In this document: in pieces, positions 25,235 through 35,949 of the stretch
How positions within the stretch are numbered: the first letter of the stretch is position 1
How the letters are laid out: every line of letters begins with the position of its first letter
Origin: Epiperipatus broadwayi
Lineage: Eukaryota > Onychophora > Udeonychophora > Euonychophora > Peripatidae
Direction: 5' to 3'
Assembly: GCA_028023455.1 (NCBI GenBank)
Contig: JAQFVV010013372.1
Coordinates: 1 to 64,000 of the forward strand
DNA length: 64,000 bases
Notes under the pieces: model-generated
Told to the model about the DNA's origin: nothing
The model's database searches: none
What the model saw: only the letters and a program-made list of their open reading frames with translations
Position numbers and translations under genes: made by a program

Positions 25235-25655
25235 ATGTGCTTCTCAATAAACTTTCTGCTATCAGCAAAGTTATTTCTCTAGGCATTATCGTGACATCCA
25301 TGCAGTGATGCAAGTCCACATTATGGATTCAAAACTGCTACATCTGCAACCGACTCGAGGCAAGCTGTCTAAGTGCAGCTGGAAGAGTCTTTACTAGAGC
25401 CAACTCGATGCAAGCTGTCCAGTACATCTGAAAGTCTTACCAGAGCTCATGAGACAGGCTACTTACTTAACTAGAAGTGAGTTCCATTACTTAGCATGAC
25501 TACTTCAGCATTCAATTGTATAAACTGTATTTATGCATTTGTTTAATGTGTGTATATTTTTTGTAACTAATAAATTTTACATATTAATTGTTGAGAAGTT
25601 GTCATCATTTGTCTGTTGGTTTGGAGCCGAACCTGTAAGCCTAACCACACACAAC
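25235..25655 (+). repeat. LTR-like sequence inserted in the foldback
   Basis: This stretch has an AATAAA at ~25569, ends CACACACAACA, and is followed by GATC and a perfect-looking PBS (TGGCGTGGTCGACAGG). The Mag-like element at 31383 has the same order: an LTR end rich in ACACA, then GATC, then a decayed PBS. The insertion is therefore probably a solo or truncated LTR of a related element. The left boundary is uncertain. Confidence 0.45.
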
Positions 25656-25660
25656 AGATC

Positions 25661-25740
25661 TGGCGTGGTCGACAGGATACAAACCTGTGCAGGATAATCC
25701 CAACTGATTTCAAATCAGTAGCTTTAACCACTCGATACTG
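25661..25740 (-). pseudogene. tRNA-Ser(TGA)-like sequence with encoded CCA
   Basis: On the minus strand: D-arm CGAGTGGTTAAAG, anticodon stem ACTGA/TCAGT with loop TTTGAAA (anticodon TGA, Ser), an extended variable arm, T-stem ACAGG/CCTGT with a decayed loop TTTGTAT, then CGACCACG and CCA. The 5' acceptor strand does not pair with the 3' acceptor strand, so it is not a functional tRNA gene. Because CCA is encoded and the 3' end sits exactly where a PBS should be after the LTR-like sequence, it may be an extended copy of a primer tRNA. Confidence 0.6.
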
Positions 25741-26602
25741 TTATTTTTTGACAGACTTTTTACTCCACTAGGGTGAGCTATCTTTTTAGAATGACCACTT
25801 TTTGATTGGTTTATAAACTGCCAATTGTGTTTGCAGTCAATTTTTTCAATTGTCTTGGGAAAAAATTTTTTTCTTAATATCCCAAATCTGTTTTTTATTT
25901 GGACTACAATGAGATATTTAATTATCCCCTTAAAGTAAATAGGACAAAGGTCTATAATTATGTATTCGCATATTTTATTTGTTTATTTTCCCAGAAATAA
26001 GTGATTTTAACAATCACTGTTTAGTAGCATGATGAATGTTTATAATTGTGTGTTTATGTAATTTACTTTTTATTTTCCCAGCCATGGGAGGGGGGATATG
26101 GCTGCATCCAACTCAGTTAGCTTGGGTAGTCGTATGTGTTTTTCGAGCCATGGGGGGGGGAATCTTTAATTGTACTGTACCAATAATATGTTGGCTTGTG
26201 TGCAGTATTTAAGTGTGATTTAATAATCAACAATTCGTAACTTAAGAATTTTTTCCCACAGCTGGAAAAACACATATGTCTGCCCAAGCTAACTGAGTTG
26301 GACACAGTCATATTTTTTTTCCCCCATGGTGGGTAAAATAAAAAGTAAAATATGCAATTATAGACATTCGTGTTTACTAAACAGTGATTGTTGACAGAAG
26401 TAATTCTTCTCTGCCTTGCATCCAAAAGGCTGATTATTTAATGGCAGAGCCCCCTACCTTACTGGAAACACTTGGATTTTGTAAGCAAACCCCAATGACA
26501 GATTTATCTTCATTGGATAGTGACTGAGTGCTAGCCAATCAGGCAAGGAATTTGGAATAGTCCACTTTTAAAGGCAAGGTCAGATATAACACTATTAGTT
26601 TA

Positions 26603-27416
26603 TTTTAATGTTACCTCAGCATAAAGTTTTTAATTTAGTTTTATTTTTAATGAAATTTATAAGAATAGTTGTAACTAATAATAGATTATTATAATTACTA
26701 AATTTCAACTAATATTAGGTTTAAATTGTTTTTCGCATCCAATTAGAAATATTTTAATATTGTTAATCACCAAATTATATGCTGACTGCTAATAGAAAAC
26801 ATTTTTTGAAGCTTTTATCTAAATAAATAAATTAATTTGCAAGTAATAACAATGATTTTTATTTTACATTCAGTAGCAGCATATGAAGATCCAAATCTAA
26901 GTATATTGAAATAGTCTTTATTAATAATTTATGTATTTCATACATTAATGATTTTATAAAGGGTTCAGATTTAATCTTTAGTTAGTGATAATCCAAATAT
27001 TTATTCATCAAAAACTTTTTATTATCTTCACAAAATTTCAAAAGAAATATTTACCTTTTTACAATAAAAAAATAAAATTGTATTTACAAAGACAAAGAAA
27101 AAATTAGAATAAGCTTAATTATAATGAACTATCTTTTTTTATCTTAATTCATTAATTCTATTTAATTTATGATTAGTATATAATTAATCTTAAAAAAAAT
27201 ATATATCCAAATACTGAACAAAGAATACAAATCATTGGAAAAAAATGGAATAAGGTTTTCAAAATCTTTCAAAAAAAAAACATCATTGAATTGCTAAATG
27301 GAAAGCTGACCTGCATTTTGTACAAGGAATTAAAAACTAAGAGCATTATTAATTACTAGTTTGATTATTGCCATAAAATGTGCTGATATATATATAAAAG
27401 AATATATTGTACTATC
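26603..27416. other. No recognised gene
   Basis: Very AT-rich spacer with A-runs. Nothing was recognised. Confidence 0.4.
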
Positions 27417-27429
27417 CTTTAAAATTTTA

Positions 27430-28748
27430 ATAGATAGATAGATGTAGGAGGTACTTTTTTCTTATTGCTATATAATTCTTGATAGAAGTCTTCTACACAT
27501 TTCATGGTGTCATCTCTCTTTTTAATAATAATGCCATCTTTTTTTCTTATTGCAGATATAAATTTCCTACCAATACCAAAATGTTGTTTTACACTCTTTA
27601 GACTTTTATTCTCTTCTACAACTTTCTTTGTTAGTTCACAATTATACTTTCTTATATCATCTTCAATTCTTTTCGCACCATTTTACAAAATTCGAGATAT
27701 TCAATCTTTTTTAATGCATCATTGTTGTATATCCTCATATTCTTTTTTTTTCTTCATAATTTCTCTAGTCTCAGTAAAAATTTTATTGGTTAATTGCTGC
27801 TTTTTTCTATCAGCTATTGCTGTTGCACTTTTTAAAAGTGTATCAGTTACTTTCCTATTAATGTCATTCAAATCTGAATCATGTTCAAAATCTACTAATA
27901 CTTGAAACCGAATTGTAAGTTCTAATTTAAATTTATTAGAATGTTTCTGAAGATTAGGAATATCAACTGTAAATATTGTTTTTCTTAATAATTTTTATCT
28001 CTCTAGTTTTGCATTAACATGTATCTTACATCTTACTAATCGATAATCACTTCCTGTTTTAAATTTATTAAGAACATTACAATCTTGAAATATGTATTTT
28101 CTCTTAGTCAAAATATAATCCAATACTGCTGTACCTTCATTTGATGCATCCATGTCCATTTCTTTTTAACATTTTTCTCAAAAAAAGAATTCATAATATA
28201 AATTTTTCTTTTTCTGCAAAGTCCATAAGTCTATGTTCTCTCTCATTTCTATTACCATAAGCAAAATTACCTACAGCATTTTCATCGTTCATTTGTTTAC
28301 CAATTCTAGCATTAAAGTCTCCCATAACAATTTTAAAATGTTGTTTACTCTGATCAAAAGCCTTTTGTACATCCATATAAAAATCTATTACTTCATCACT
28401 ATGAGAACTTGTTGGGGCATAAACCTGAATTATCTGCATTTGGTATCTGCTATTAAGTTGTTAAACTAATCTTGCCACTCTGCTCAATATACCATCAATC
28501 TCCAAAATGTTATTCTTCCATTTTTTATTTATAATGAATCCTACTCCACTTGTATTTCCAATATTTGTGCCTTTATAGTAGAGTATATGTCCACTTTTTA
28601 AATCAATTGTTTCTTCACCTTTTCTTCTAACTTCACAAAGTCCAATAATGGCCCATTTAATATAAGACAGTTCTTCTAATTCTTGCAATCTTCCTTCACT
28701 TGAAAGTGATCTGCAGTTGTAAGTACCTAAATAAAAAGTCGGCATCAA
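27430..28748 (-). pseudogene. RTE-like LINE endonuclease and linker (inverted segment)
   Basis: Read from 28748 leftward: YLGTYNCRSLSSEGRLQEL starts an apurinic-like endonuclease domain, with GLCEVRRKG (catalytic Glu), GVGFIINKKW, then YAPTSSHSDE and MGDFNARIGK. Further on, GSDYRLVRCK occupies the place of the SDH motif, so the catalytic His is Tyr. The linker (DLNDINRKVTD...) continues to ~27440. A frame change separates 28461-28748 from 28191-28439, and a few stops follow, so this is not translatable as one protein. It would nick target DNA for retrotransposition. Confidence 0.8.
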
Positions 28749-28769
28749 ATGGTAGCCTGAGTTCTATAT

Positions 28770-30060
28770 CTATTATCTTCAGAATTGCCCAGAATTTTGA
28801 ATGAGGAAGTGAGACATGCAATTAAATTTATGAAGAAAGGGAAGGCTCCAGGTAATGATGGAATTATAATTGATATATTAAAAGAAACAGGTGAAGAACT
28901 AGAAAAATTTTTAGCAAAGTTATATACCAAATGTCTAAATGATAAAGGTGTACCAGATTATTGGAAGAATGCAGTATTAATATTAATATTTAAAAAAGGT
29001 GATCAAGAAGATCTTAGAAATTACAGACCTATCAGTCTTTTATCAGTTTTATACAAAATTTTTACTAAGATAATTACAACTCGTCTACAGACAACACCGG
29101 ATTTCCACCAATCAAGAGAGCAAGCTGGATTTAAAAGTGGTTTTAGTACAGTAGATTATATCCAGGTATTGAGAGAAGTTATAAAAAGGACAAATGAATA
29201 TGAGTTGCCATTATATTTAGGATTTGTAGATTATGAAAAGGCATTTGATTCTATAAACATTTCTTCAGTGATTAAAGCATTGGATCATCAAGGTGTAAAT
29301 CCAGGATATTGTCATATTTTAAAGAATATTTATAAAAATGCAACAGCAACAATTAGATTACATAATGATAGTAGGAAAATCAACATTGAAAAGGGTGTAA
29401 GACAGGGTGACTCCATATCTCCAAAACTTTTTCAGCAGTGCTGCAAGAAGTATTTTGTGTTTTAAAAATGGGAAGCTAAAGCAGTGAAAGTAATTTAAGT
29501 CATTTAGATTTTGCAGATTATGTAGTTGTTTTTGCAATTAATGCTTTAGAGCTACAGGAAATGTTGCAGGAGTTATCAGATGAAAGTAGGACTAAAGATA
29601 AATGTTAAAAAGACTAAGGTAATGTTTAATAGATTTTTTTAAAATATGAAAATAAAAATTGATTATGATGACTTAGAAGAAGTTAACAGTTACAAATATC
29701 TTGGTCAGATTATTAATACAGATGGAAACATAATGGATGAAATTAATCATAGAATTAAACTTGGTTGGAATGCTTGTGTTAGAAATAACTTGATACTAAA
29801 AGGAAATATGCCTATGTGTTTGAAAAAGGTTTTTAATAAATGTGTTTTACCAGTTCTTACTTATGGATCTGAGACTTGGACACTTAATAGAAGAGCAATA
29901 CAGAGACTTCAGACCACTCAAAGAAGTATGGAGAGATACATGTTGGGAGTAACAAGAAGAGATCGAAAATGCAATGTATGGGTAGGAGAACAAACAGGTG
30001 TTACTGGCCTCATTGAAAAAATTAAAAGACTGGAGTTGGGCTGGACATATTGCTAGAAGA
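28770..30060 (+). pseudogene. RTE-like LINE reverse transcriptase
   Basis: An open stretch 28785-29465 gives NEEVRHAIKFMKKGKAPGND, NYRPISLLSVLYKIFTKII, REQAGFKSGFSTVDYIQVL, VDYEKAFDS and GVRQGDSISPKLF, the core RT motifs 1-6 of non-LTR elements. A frameshift near 29440 follows. The YxDD-equivalent reads FADY at 29510-29521 instead of FADD, a single-base loss of a catalytic Asp. A second frame, 29646-30056, gives NSYKYLGQIINTDG, KCVLPVLTYGSETW and an ERYMLGVTRRD-type thumb. It copied the element RNA at nicked target DNA; this copy is inactive. Confidence 0.85.
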
Positions 30061-30365
30061 GATGATAATAGATGGACAGTTGAAATTTTGAACTGCATTC
30101 CAAGAGATTGTAAAAGACCCAGAAAGAGATTACATGTGTAATGGATGGAGGAAATAAGAAAGTGTGCAGGGGTGAACAAACAGGTGTTACTGACCTCATT
30201 GAAAAAATTAAAAGACTGAAGTGGAGTTGGGCTGGACATATTGCTAGAAGAGATGATAATAGATGGACAGTTGAAATCTTGAACTGGATTCCAAGAGATT
30301 GTAAAATACCCAGAAAGAGACCACATGTATGATGTATGGAGGAAATAAGAAAGTGTGCAGGGGTG
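29988..30365 (+). repeat. 186-bp tandem duplication at the LINE 3' end
   Basis: The segment starting GAACAAACAGGTGTTACTG at 29988 is repeated from 30174 to 30365 with a few substitutions and a ~6-bp length difference near 30217. Both copies encode the same WAGHIARRDDNRW-type stretch. The duplication is internal to the LINE; the decayed copy 1 shows only one such segment. Confidence 0.82.
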
Positions 30366-30474
30366 ATGTGGAGAAGAGAAGCTAAAGATAGGAAAAGATG
30401 GATTGAACTTGGAGAGACCTTCATCCTGCAGTGGATTGATAATGGTTGATGATGATGATGACTTTAAAATTTTA

Positions 30475-31382
30475 TACTATTAATAAAATAAATTTATAGA
30501 GGGTATAGAAAGCATTTATATATATAAAAAAAAACTAATAATAAAGTTAATGGTTATTTATATTATTAGCAGAATTTGGATTTAGAAAGTGAAATAAATG
30601 ATCTCTTCTTGAAATTCAAAAAAAAATGTATATATCTGGAAAAAAAAACCTGGGAATTGAGGTTTTTGGATTAATGATATTTTTAGTTTTAACTTTAAAT
30701 ATGAGGTAATAAATAAAATTGTGATTAAAAGTATGTAAACAATTATCAGTTATTAGCACCTGTATCGCAGGCTTTGCCATATTTTTTTATATTATATAAA
30801 GACATTATGTATTCATTATCCAATTTATTCACTATTAAATAATATGGTTTAATATCTCACTTTCATTATAATGGCTGTTTTAAATTCTTTATAGTGGAAT
30901 ATTAGTTGTTTTTGTATTTAAAATTTATGTCACTTTTTTTTTAAAGAAAAATGATATATCTTAATGAGTAAATGGAAGTTTATATATAAATAACCGTATT
31001 TAAATGTTTTTATTTTTTTAAGTATATATAAGCTTTACTATATCATCATCATATCACTAAAGGTCATAAACTCCATAAAGAAAAAGATATGGGAAAAGAC
31101 AATAATAAAAAGATAAAGATGAGTTTTGCCATAACTATAAAACTATGTCTTAAGATACATGTGGAATTTTGTTTACAAGTGATTAATGATAATGATATGT
31201 AATTATATGTAAAGTAGCTAAAAAGTTCCTAGCAAATTGTTGCAGAATAAGATTTAATATGCTGTGCTAATAAGTATTTGTAAAATATTTTTTTTAAACA
31301 AATGTTTTTTTGAAAAGAAGTCCAAAATTTAATAACATTATATCACATTACCATTACATAAACTAAGTTAATTTTTTAAGCA
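30475..31382. other. No recognised gene
   Basis: AT-rich flank with short tandem A/T runs and no supported ORF. Confidence 0.4.
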
Positions 31383-31936
31383 TGTTGTAGCTCAATTTAT
31401 CTCCAACTAATGGACTTGTTCAGATTCCATCTTATCTTAATTAGAGTGGGCATTCTTCACTACAGACCAATGGATATTCAATGGATATATGAATATATAA
31501 CCTATAGGGGAATAGATGATGATGCTCAGTGAATCCGATGTTTCTCATTATGGAAGAGGATTTGGTTGTAAATAGGAAAACCATTTGGAACTAAATTCAG
31601 AGAACAACAAATAAGTATTAAAGCTGAACAGCCATATGCACATTGTCTACTATATGATGCAAGTTTACATTGAACTGGAAGCAGCTAGATCTTAAATGTG
31701 ACACGAGACTGGCTATCATGGTACCGCTGAAAATGACACTATACATGTAAATCTAGAAAGGCACTTGGGCCCCTTTCTTTAATAGTTCCATATTAACTAG
31801 ATGCTATATCTAGCTAATAGTATCAGGTTAAGGTATATCAGTAGTATATATTTTGTAAACATATGTTGTATATATGTTATTAAAATATTTAATCGTAATT
31901 ACATAAGTCTGTTTATTATAATCATATATTAACACA
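31383..31936 (+). repeat. 5' LTR of Mag-like element
   Basis: Starts TGTTGTAGCTCAATTT and ends near ATTAACACA. It aligns along its length with 33682-34180, with many substitutions. GATC and a decayed PBS (ACGCCTTGTGAG) follow. Confidence 0.68.
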
Positions 31937-32919
31937 AAGGATCATACGCCTTGTGAGTTGTTTACCTCTTTATCATTAATTTAAAAAAAATTACAACTAA
32001 CATCATTAGCGTGTCAACAAAAATTTAAAAAATCAAATGCAGATATTTGCTCATTTTCTTTAAAGAAAAATTGAAGATTTTTCTATCACAGCAAGAAAAA
32101 AATCCAAATGGCTAAAATTGGCTTATTAAAATAGTTTGATCAAGCCTATCCTGAAAATTGGCTAACCTACATGAATCAAGTGGTTTTCTATACGTGAGCT
32201 AATCAGATGAAAAGGCCTGAATTAAAAATAGCTACATTTGCAACAATATGTGGTGCACAGATATATGAAATTTTACAATCCCAAGTGTCTTGCTTTCGAC
32301 TGAATTTGATTTTGATAAAGTAATATCTCTACTGTCAGTGGCTTATTTTTTTACCTAAACTCTTAATAATAATATCACTTCAATTTCTGTACACAAGAGG
32401 AGGAAGAGTAAGGGACAGATTTTGCTGCTAAGCTCAAAATCTTACATTTAGTTGTAATTTCGGTAATTTTGTAATCAAAACACTAAGAATTCATTACATT
32501 TGTGGATTTTGACATTAGAGTGAGGCTCAGGATCAAATTGTTGAATCTGCAGTCTGGCAAGCAATTCTGACTGAATCTATGGTAATTTAGACCACTCACA
32601 TTAAAACAAAATTCCCAGTATTAAAGCGGTGGATCTGAAAACGAACTGCCTAAAAACTTTTTCAATTAGAACGAGTTTAAGGAATCTACTATTAATGTTA
32701 ATGTTATAAGAGTGGTTTATAATTTGACAAATCAAAACATGCACACATCACATTTCCATATCTGGATACATTGTATAGATATAGCAAGTGTGTCTATAAC
32801 ATAGAAAAGAAGAAAAGGTTTCATTCCAAAAGACTAGGGGGGCAATGGAAATCAAATAAAATTCAATGTCTGTATAAATAATATGAGTGGCATTAATTCT
32901 GCCTTCAAATGCTGAATTA

Positions 32920-33615
32920 TTATTAATGATATGCCAATAAGAATAGAACTGGATACCTGGTATGCAGTGTCCATTGTATTAAAAAACCTGGGCTATCATT
33001 AATAGAAAAAATAATCATCTGTATTCTAGCAGTAGAGTGATTATTGATTATCAAGACAATCACACATCACTCATGTGACTAAACAAGTTACTATGCCTAC
33101 TAAAATAATTCATCTGCCTCTTGCTATATCTACTAATAAGCACACTTTAATAGGCTATGTTTGTTTCTATCATTTGGGTTTTATAGCAATGAGAGTAAAT
33201 CAGCTCACCAAAATAAAATATGTAGTAGATATTAAACTGGATTTAAATCCTAGGGCAAACCTGTCACTTCTTAGGTCTAATAACAAAGAAATTGAAAATA
33301 GATAAAAGTGCTTAAATAGGCACCCAAATTCTATGTCGCATGTATAATGGTACCACCCAATGGGTTCTAGCAGTTGTGATCAAATTAAAAGGTTTGCAAA
33401 CAATGGTTATTCAAGCAGCAAACAGACAGAAACACCACAGGTACAGTGAGCAGCTACGGTTGAATTATGATTCATCAGCTGTAGTGAAATGCTTACAAAA
33501 TTCAGCCATTAGACCTGCTGATGAAGATATCAGACCTGCTAACAAAAACACCTTTTCTACTGAAATCATTGAACCTGATGATAATGGAACCAGATCCGAA
33601 GAAGTTAAGAAATGA
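32920..33615 (+). pseudogene. Protease-like and integrase-tail-like remnants
   Basis: At ~32920-32985 the sequence gives INDMPIRIELDTWYAVS, resembling a retropepsin active site with Trp in place of Gly after D-T. From 33340 to 33615 a 91-codon frame gives TTQWVLAVVIKLKGLQTMV then HHRYSEQLRLNYD, matching the pattern W.P..V....G...Y.V......RRH..QLR at the end of Mag-type gypsy integrases. An intervening frame (33075-33305) is not confidently assigned. The juxtaposition implies a deletion of the RT and integrase core. Confidence 0.55.
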
Positions 33616-33681
33616 AAAAAATATTCACCAAAATCTCCGTGACTATATTCTCCAGGGCTAATTTTAGCCAGTGGGGAATAA

Positions 33682-34180
33682 TGTTATAGATCAACTAACT
33701 TGTCCAGATTCCATCATCTTGATTGGATTGACATTTTCATTACTATGATCAATGGATATATATCCAATAGCAGAAGCAGGCCAACAGATGATGATGCTCA
33801 GTAAATCTGATAACTCTCATTATTGAAGGGTATCTGGCTATAAATAAGCAGACCATTTGGAAATAAAAAATCAGACAACAGCAAATAGTAAGGTCCACTT
33901 TGTCCACTATATTGTTAAAGCAATTAAGATAGTTCACATTGAACTGGAGTCTACTGGATCTTAAAGCTGACAGGAGGCAAGTTATGGTATAGCTGGAAAT
34001 GAGAAGAACATCTGATCCCTTCCTTCAATAGTTGCATGGCATCTAGATGCTATACCTAGTCAACAGTATCAAGTGAAGATATATCAGTTTTATATGTTGT
34101 GAATGTATGATGTACATACATTAATATTTATTTTTACTTACTTGAATCTGTGTTCACTATAATCATATATAAACACAACA
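33682..34180 (+). repeat. 3' LTR of Mag-like element
   Basis: Starts TGTTATAGATCAACT after the purine tract and ends AAACACAACA. It is the partner of 31383-31936. Confidence 0.68.
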
Positions 34181-35708
34181 ATAAATAATGAAACAATCGA
34201 TCTAACCTGCACTTAATTTTATAACTCCATCTTTCTCAAAATACATCTCATTGTGAATGTAGTGCATACTGAATTTTTAAATGATTTCTTAAACAGATCC
34301 ATGAACATCTCTTAAATCAAATCCACATACATTTTAATGTGATTTTTTTTAATTATGATTAAATAATACCCACCATTTCTGCATAAATCCTTTTTTAATT
34401 GTAAATTTTCAGAGAATTTCAAGTATAGTTTTTTTAAATTCAAGTAAAAAAAAAAACCATTGCATTTCATAACAAATGGTGAATTAATGACTTTGATACA
34501 ATGTCAACTGGCTATTGGTTTACGTTAGTGAAGAAAACTTTTGCACGTTATATATAATAATCCAACAGTTATTTTTTATTTTACTTTGTTATTGAAATTT
34601 GAATTTTTAAAAAAATATTAAGATTTTTAATCTTCATCAATTTGATTAGCTACCTATATGGCTAACACTTGATCAGTAAAGTTAATTCCTAGCTCCTATG
34701 ACTTTTTTATAAGAAAAATCTATGAACCAAGATATAGTTCCTCTACATTATATTTGTCATGGTTCTCTCTAACGATATGATCATTCTATCACTTAGCAGC
34801 TGACCATACAATTTATTTTTACTGATTGAAAGTGGTAAATATCAAATTTACTCTAGCTTATTTCCCAGTGTGTCAACTTCTGTATACTTAAGGTCGTATT
34901 GTGGAATGACTTGGATTATTGATTCTCTATTATTCTAATTACAAGACCATAACATTTTAAGATTTATTTTCGGTTTGGTCCAATTTGTAAATAACATTTA
35001 CCTTTATTTTTAAATGTTTTAATTGACTTTGGAAAATCTGTTTGTTTGTTTATTCATTTTTGATCTTTTTAAAATCGAGGTTTAATATATTTAAGTTCAA
35101 TGGAATTGCTTAAAAATTGATATATAAGTAAGTTATAACATTTTAATCTAGTTGAAACACTTAACTTTTCATATATATTAAGGCTATATATGCATCTGAA
35201 CTTCGATAGAAGGGATCTCTACAAATCTTTAACACAAGATTAACGACTTTAAAAGACAAGAGCGGCCACTCTTATCTTCAACCTACTTTTTAAATATCTA
35301 AGCAAATCTAAAGCATTTCGATTTGAGAGTGTAAAGCTATTAAATACTTCACTGATTAAGTCCACAGTTTCTATTTCACACTAATGTTCATGAAAACTTT
35401 CGATTTACAAATTAGTGTTAAGATCTTATAGTTAGAAATTAACAAATTAATAATAATTTAACTTTTCAGTATGTCAACTAATTTGATAGATATGGAACAG
35501 CGGGGGAGGGGGAGTGAAAAAATATTCAATAATTTCACGTTTAGCAGTTAACAATTATTCTTCAAATTTTTATTTGGTTTAAATAATAGTCGCAAGAGGG
35601 TAGTATAATTTTTTTTTTTTTTAATTTAATAACATTTTTTAAATTATTTTAATTTCTTAATGTATAAGTATTATTATGTAATAATGATAATACATTTTAA
35701 CTTAAAGT
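34181..35708. other. No recognised gene
   Basis: AT-rich, with a GGGGGAGGGGG run near 35501. Nothing supported. Confidence 0.4.
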
Positions 35709-35946
35709 AATGCTTTTATTGGCTGCACACTTAAAAGAAATAATTATTTCTTCAACCACAATTAGAGTTTTTAAATTTAACTTGAAATAAAAGCATGTGG
35801 GGGGGGGTCCAGAAATTAATTGCTTTTTCAACCATGATTGGAATTTACAGGTTTAACCATGCTTTTATTTCAAGTTAAATCTAAAAAATCTAATTGTTGT
35901 TGAACAAACAATTTTTTTTTTTAAGTGTGCAGTCAATAAAAGCATT
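35709..35946. repeat. Foldback/MITE-like element with ~88-bp arms
   Basis: AATGCTTTTATTGGCTGCAC (35709 on) is reverse complement, with a few changes, of sequence ending CAATAAAAGCATT at ~35946. The arms continue inward to TTGAAATAAAAGCATG (~35797) and its complement (~35859), around a short G-rich loop. No coding capacity. Confidence 0.75.
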
Positions 35947-35949
35947 TAA

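Larger units (their letters stand above)
25010..26602. mobile_element. Large foldback element split by an insertion
   Basis: The left arm 25010-25232 (TATCTGACCTTGCCTTTA...) is the approximate reverse complement of 26392-26602. An inner pair (about 25997-26165 and 26225-26400, sharing CCAACTCAGTTAGCTTGGG) continues the inverted repeat. Reading the right arm as continuous, the left arm has ~760 bp extra between ATTACTTCTGTC (25215-25232) and AACAATCACTG (~25995). The foldback is therefore interrupted by an insertion. No transposase is present. Confidence 0.7.
27417..30474 (+). mobile_element. RTE-like LINE copy 2 with inverted 5' half and 13-bp TSD
   Basis: The direct repeat CTTTAAAATTTTA occurs at 27417-27429 and 30462-30474 and brackets the element. 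From 27430 to ~28748 the endonuclease and linker are on the minus strand; from ~28755 the RT runs on the plus strand to a 3' tail ending TTGATGATGATGATGAC. The inverted part's outer end (linker, ...NKKKVPPT) and the start of the sense part (SSELPRILNEEV) are consecutive in the protein, while its inner end is the N-terminus. This is the classic twin-priming structure of LINE integration. The protein resembles RTE-clade endonuclease-reverse transcriptases of arthropods. Confidence 0.88.
31383..34180 (+). mobile_element. Mag-like Ty3/gypsy element, internally deleted
   Basis: Direct repeats at about 31383-31936 and 33682-34180 share, among others, GATGATGATGCTCAGT and ATAATCATATAT near their ends. 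A purine-rich GTGGGGAATAA lies just before the second repeat, as a polypurine tract should. The interior (~1.75 kb) keeps a gag-like start (FDQAYPENWLTYMNQV, 32120-32290), a protease-like DMPIRIELDTWYAVSIV (~32920-32985) and an integrase C-terminal-like tail. RT, RNase H and the integrase core are absent. The LTRs are clearly diverged, so it is old. Confidence 0.72.

Noticed and set aside
25661-25740. Functional tRNA-Ser gene
   Set aside because: The acceptor strands do not pair, CCA is encoded, the T-loop is altered, and no terminator-like context supports it; called a pseudogene or PBS extension instead.
33561-33600. CTGATGA-like boxes near 33510-33580 as a hammerhead
   Set aside because: They lie in the integrase-tail ORF (repeated DEDIRPA-type sequence) with no GAAA box or stem pairing.
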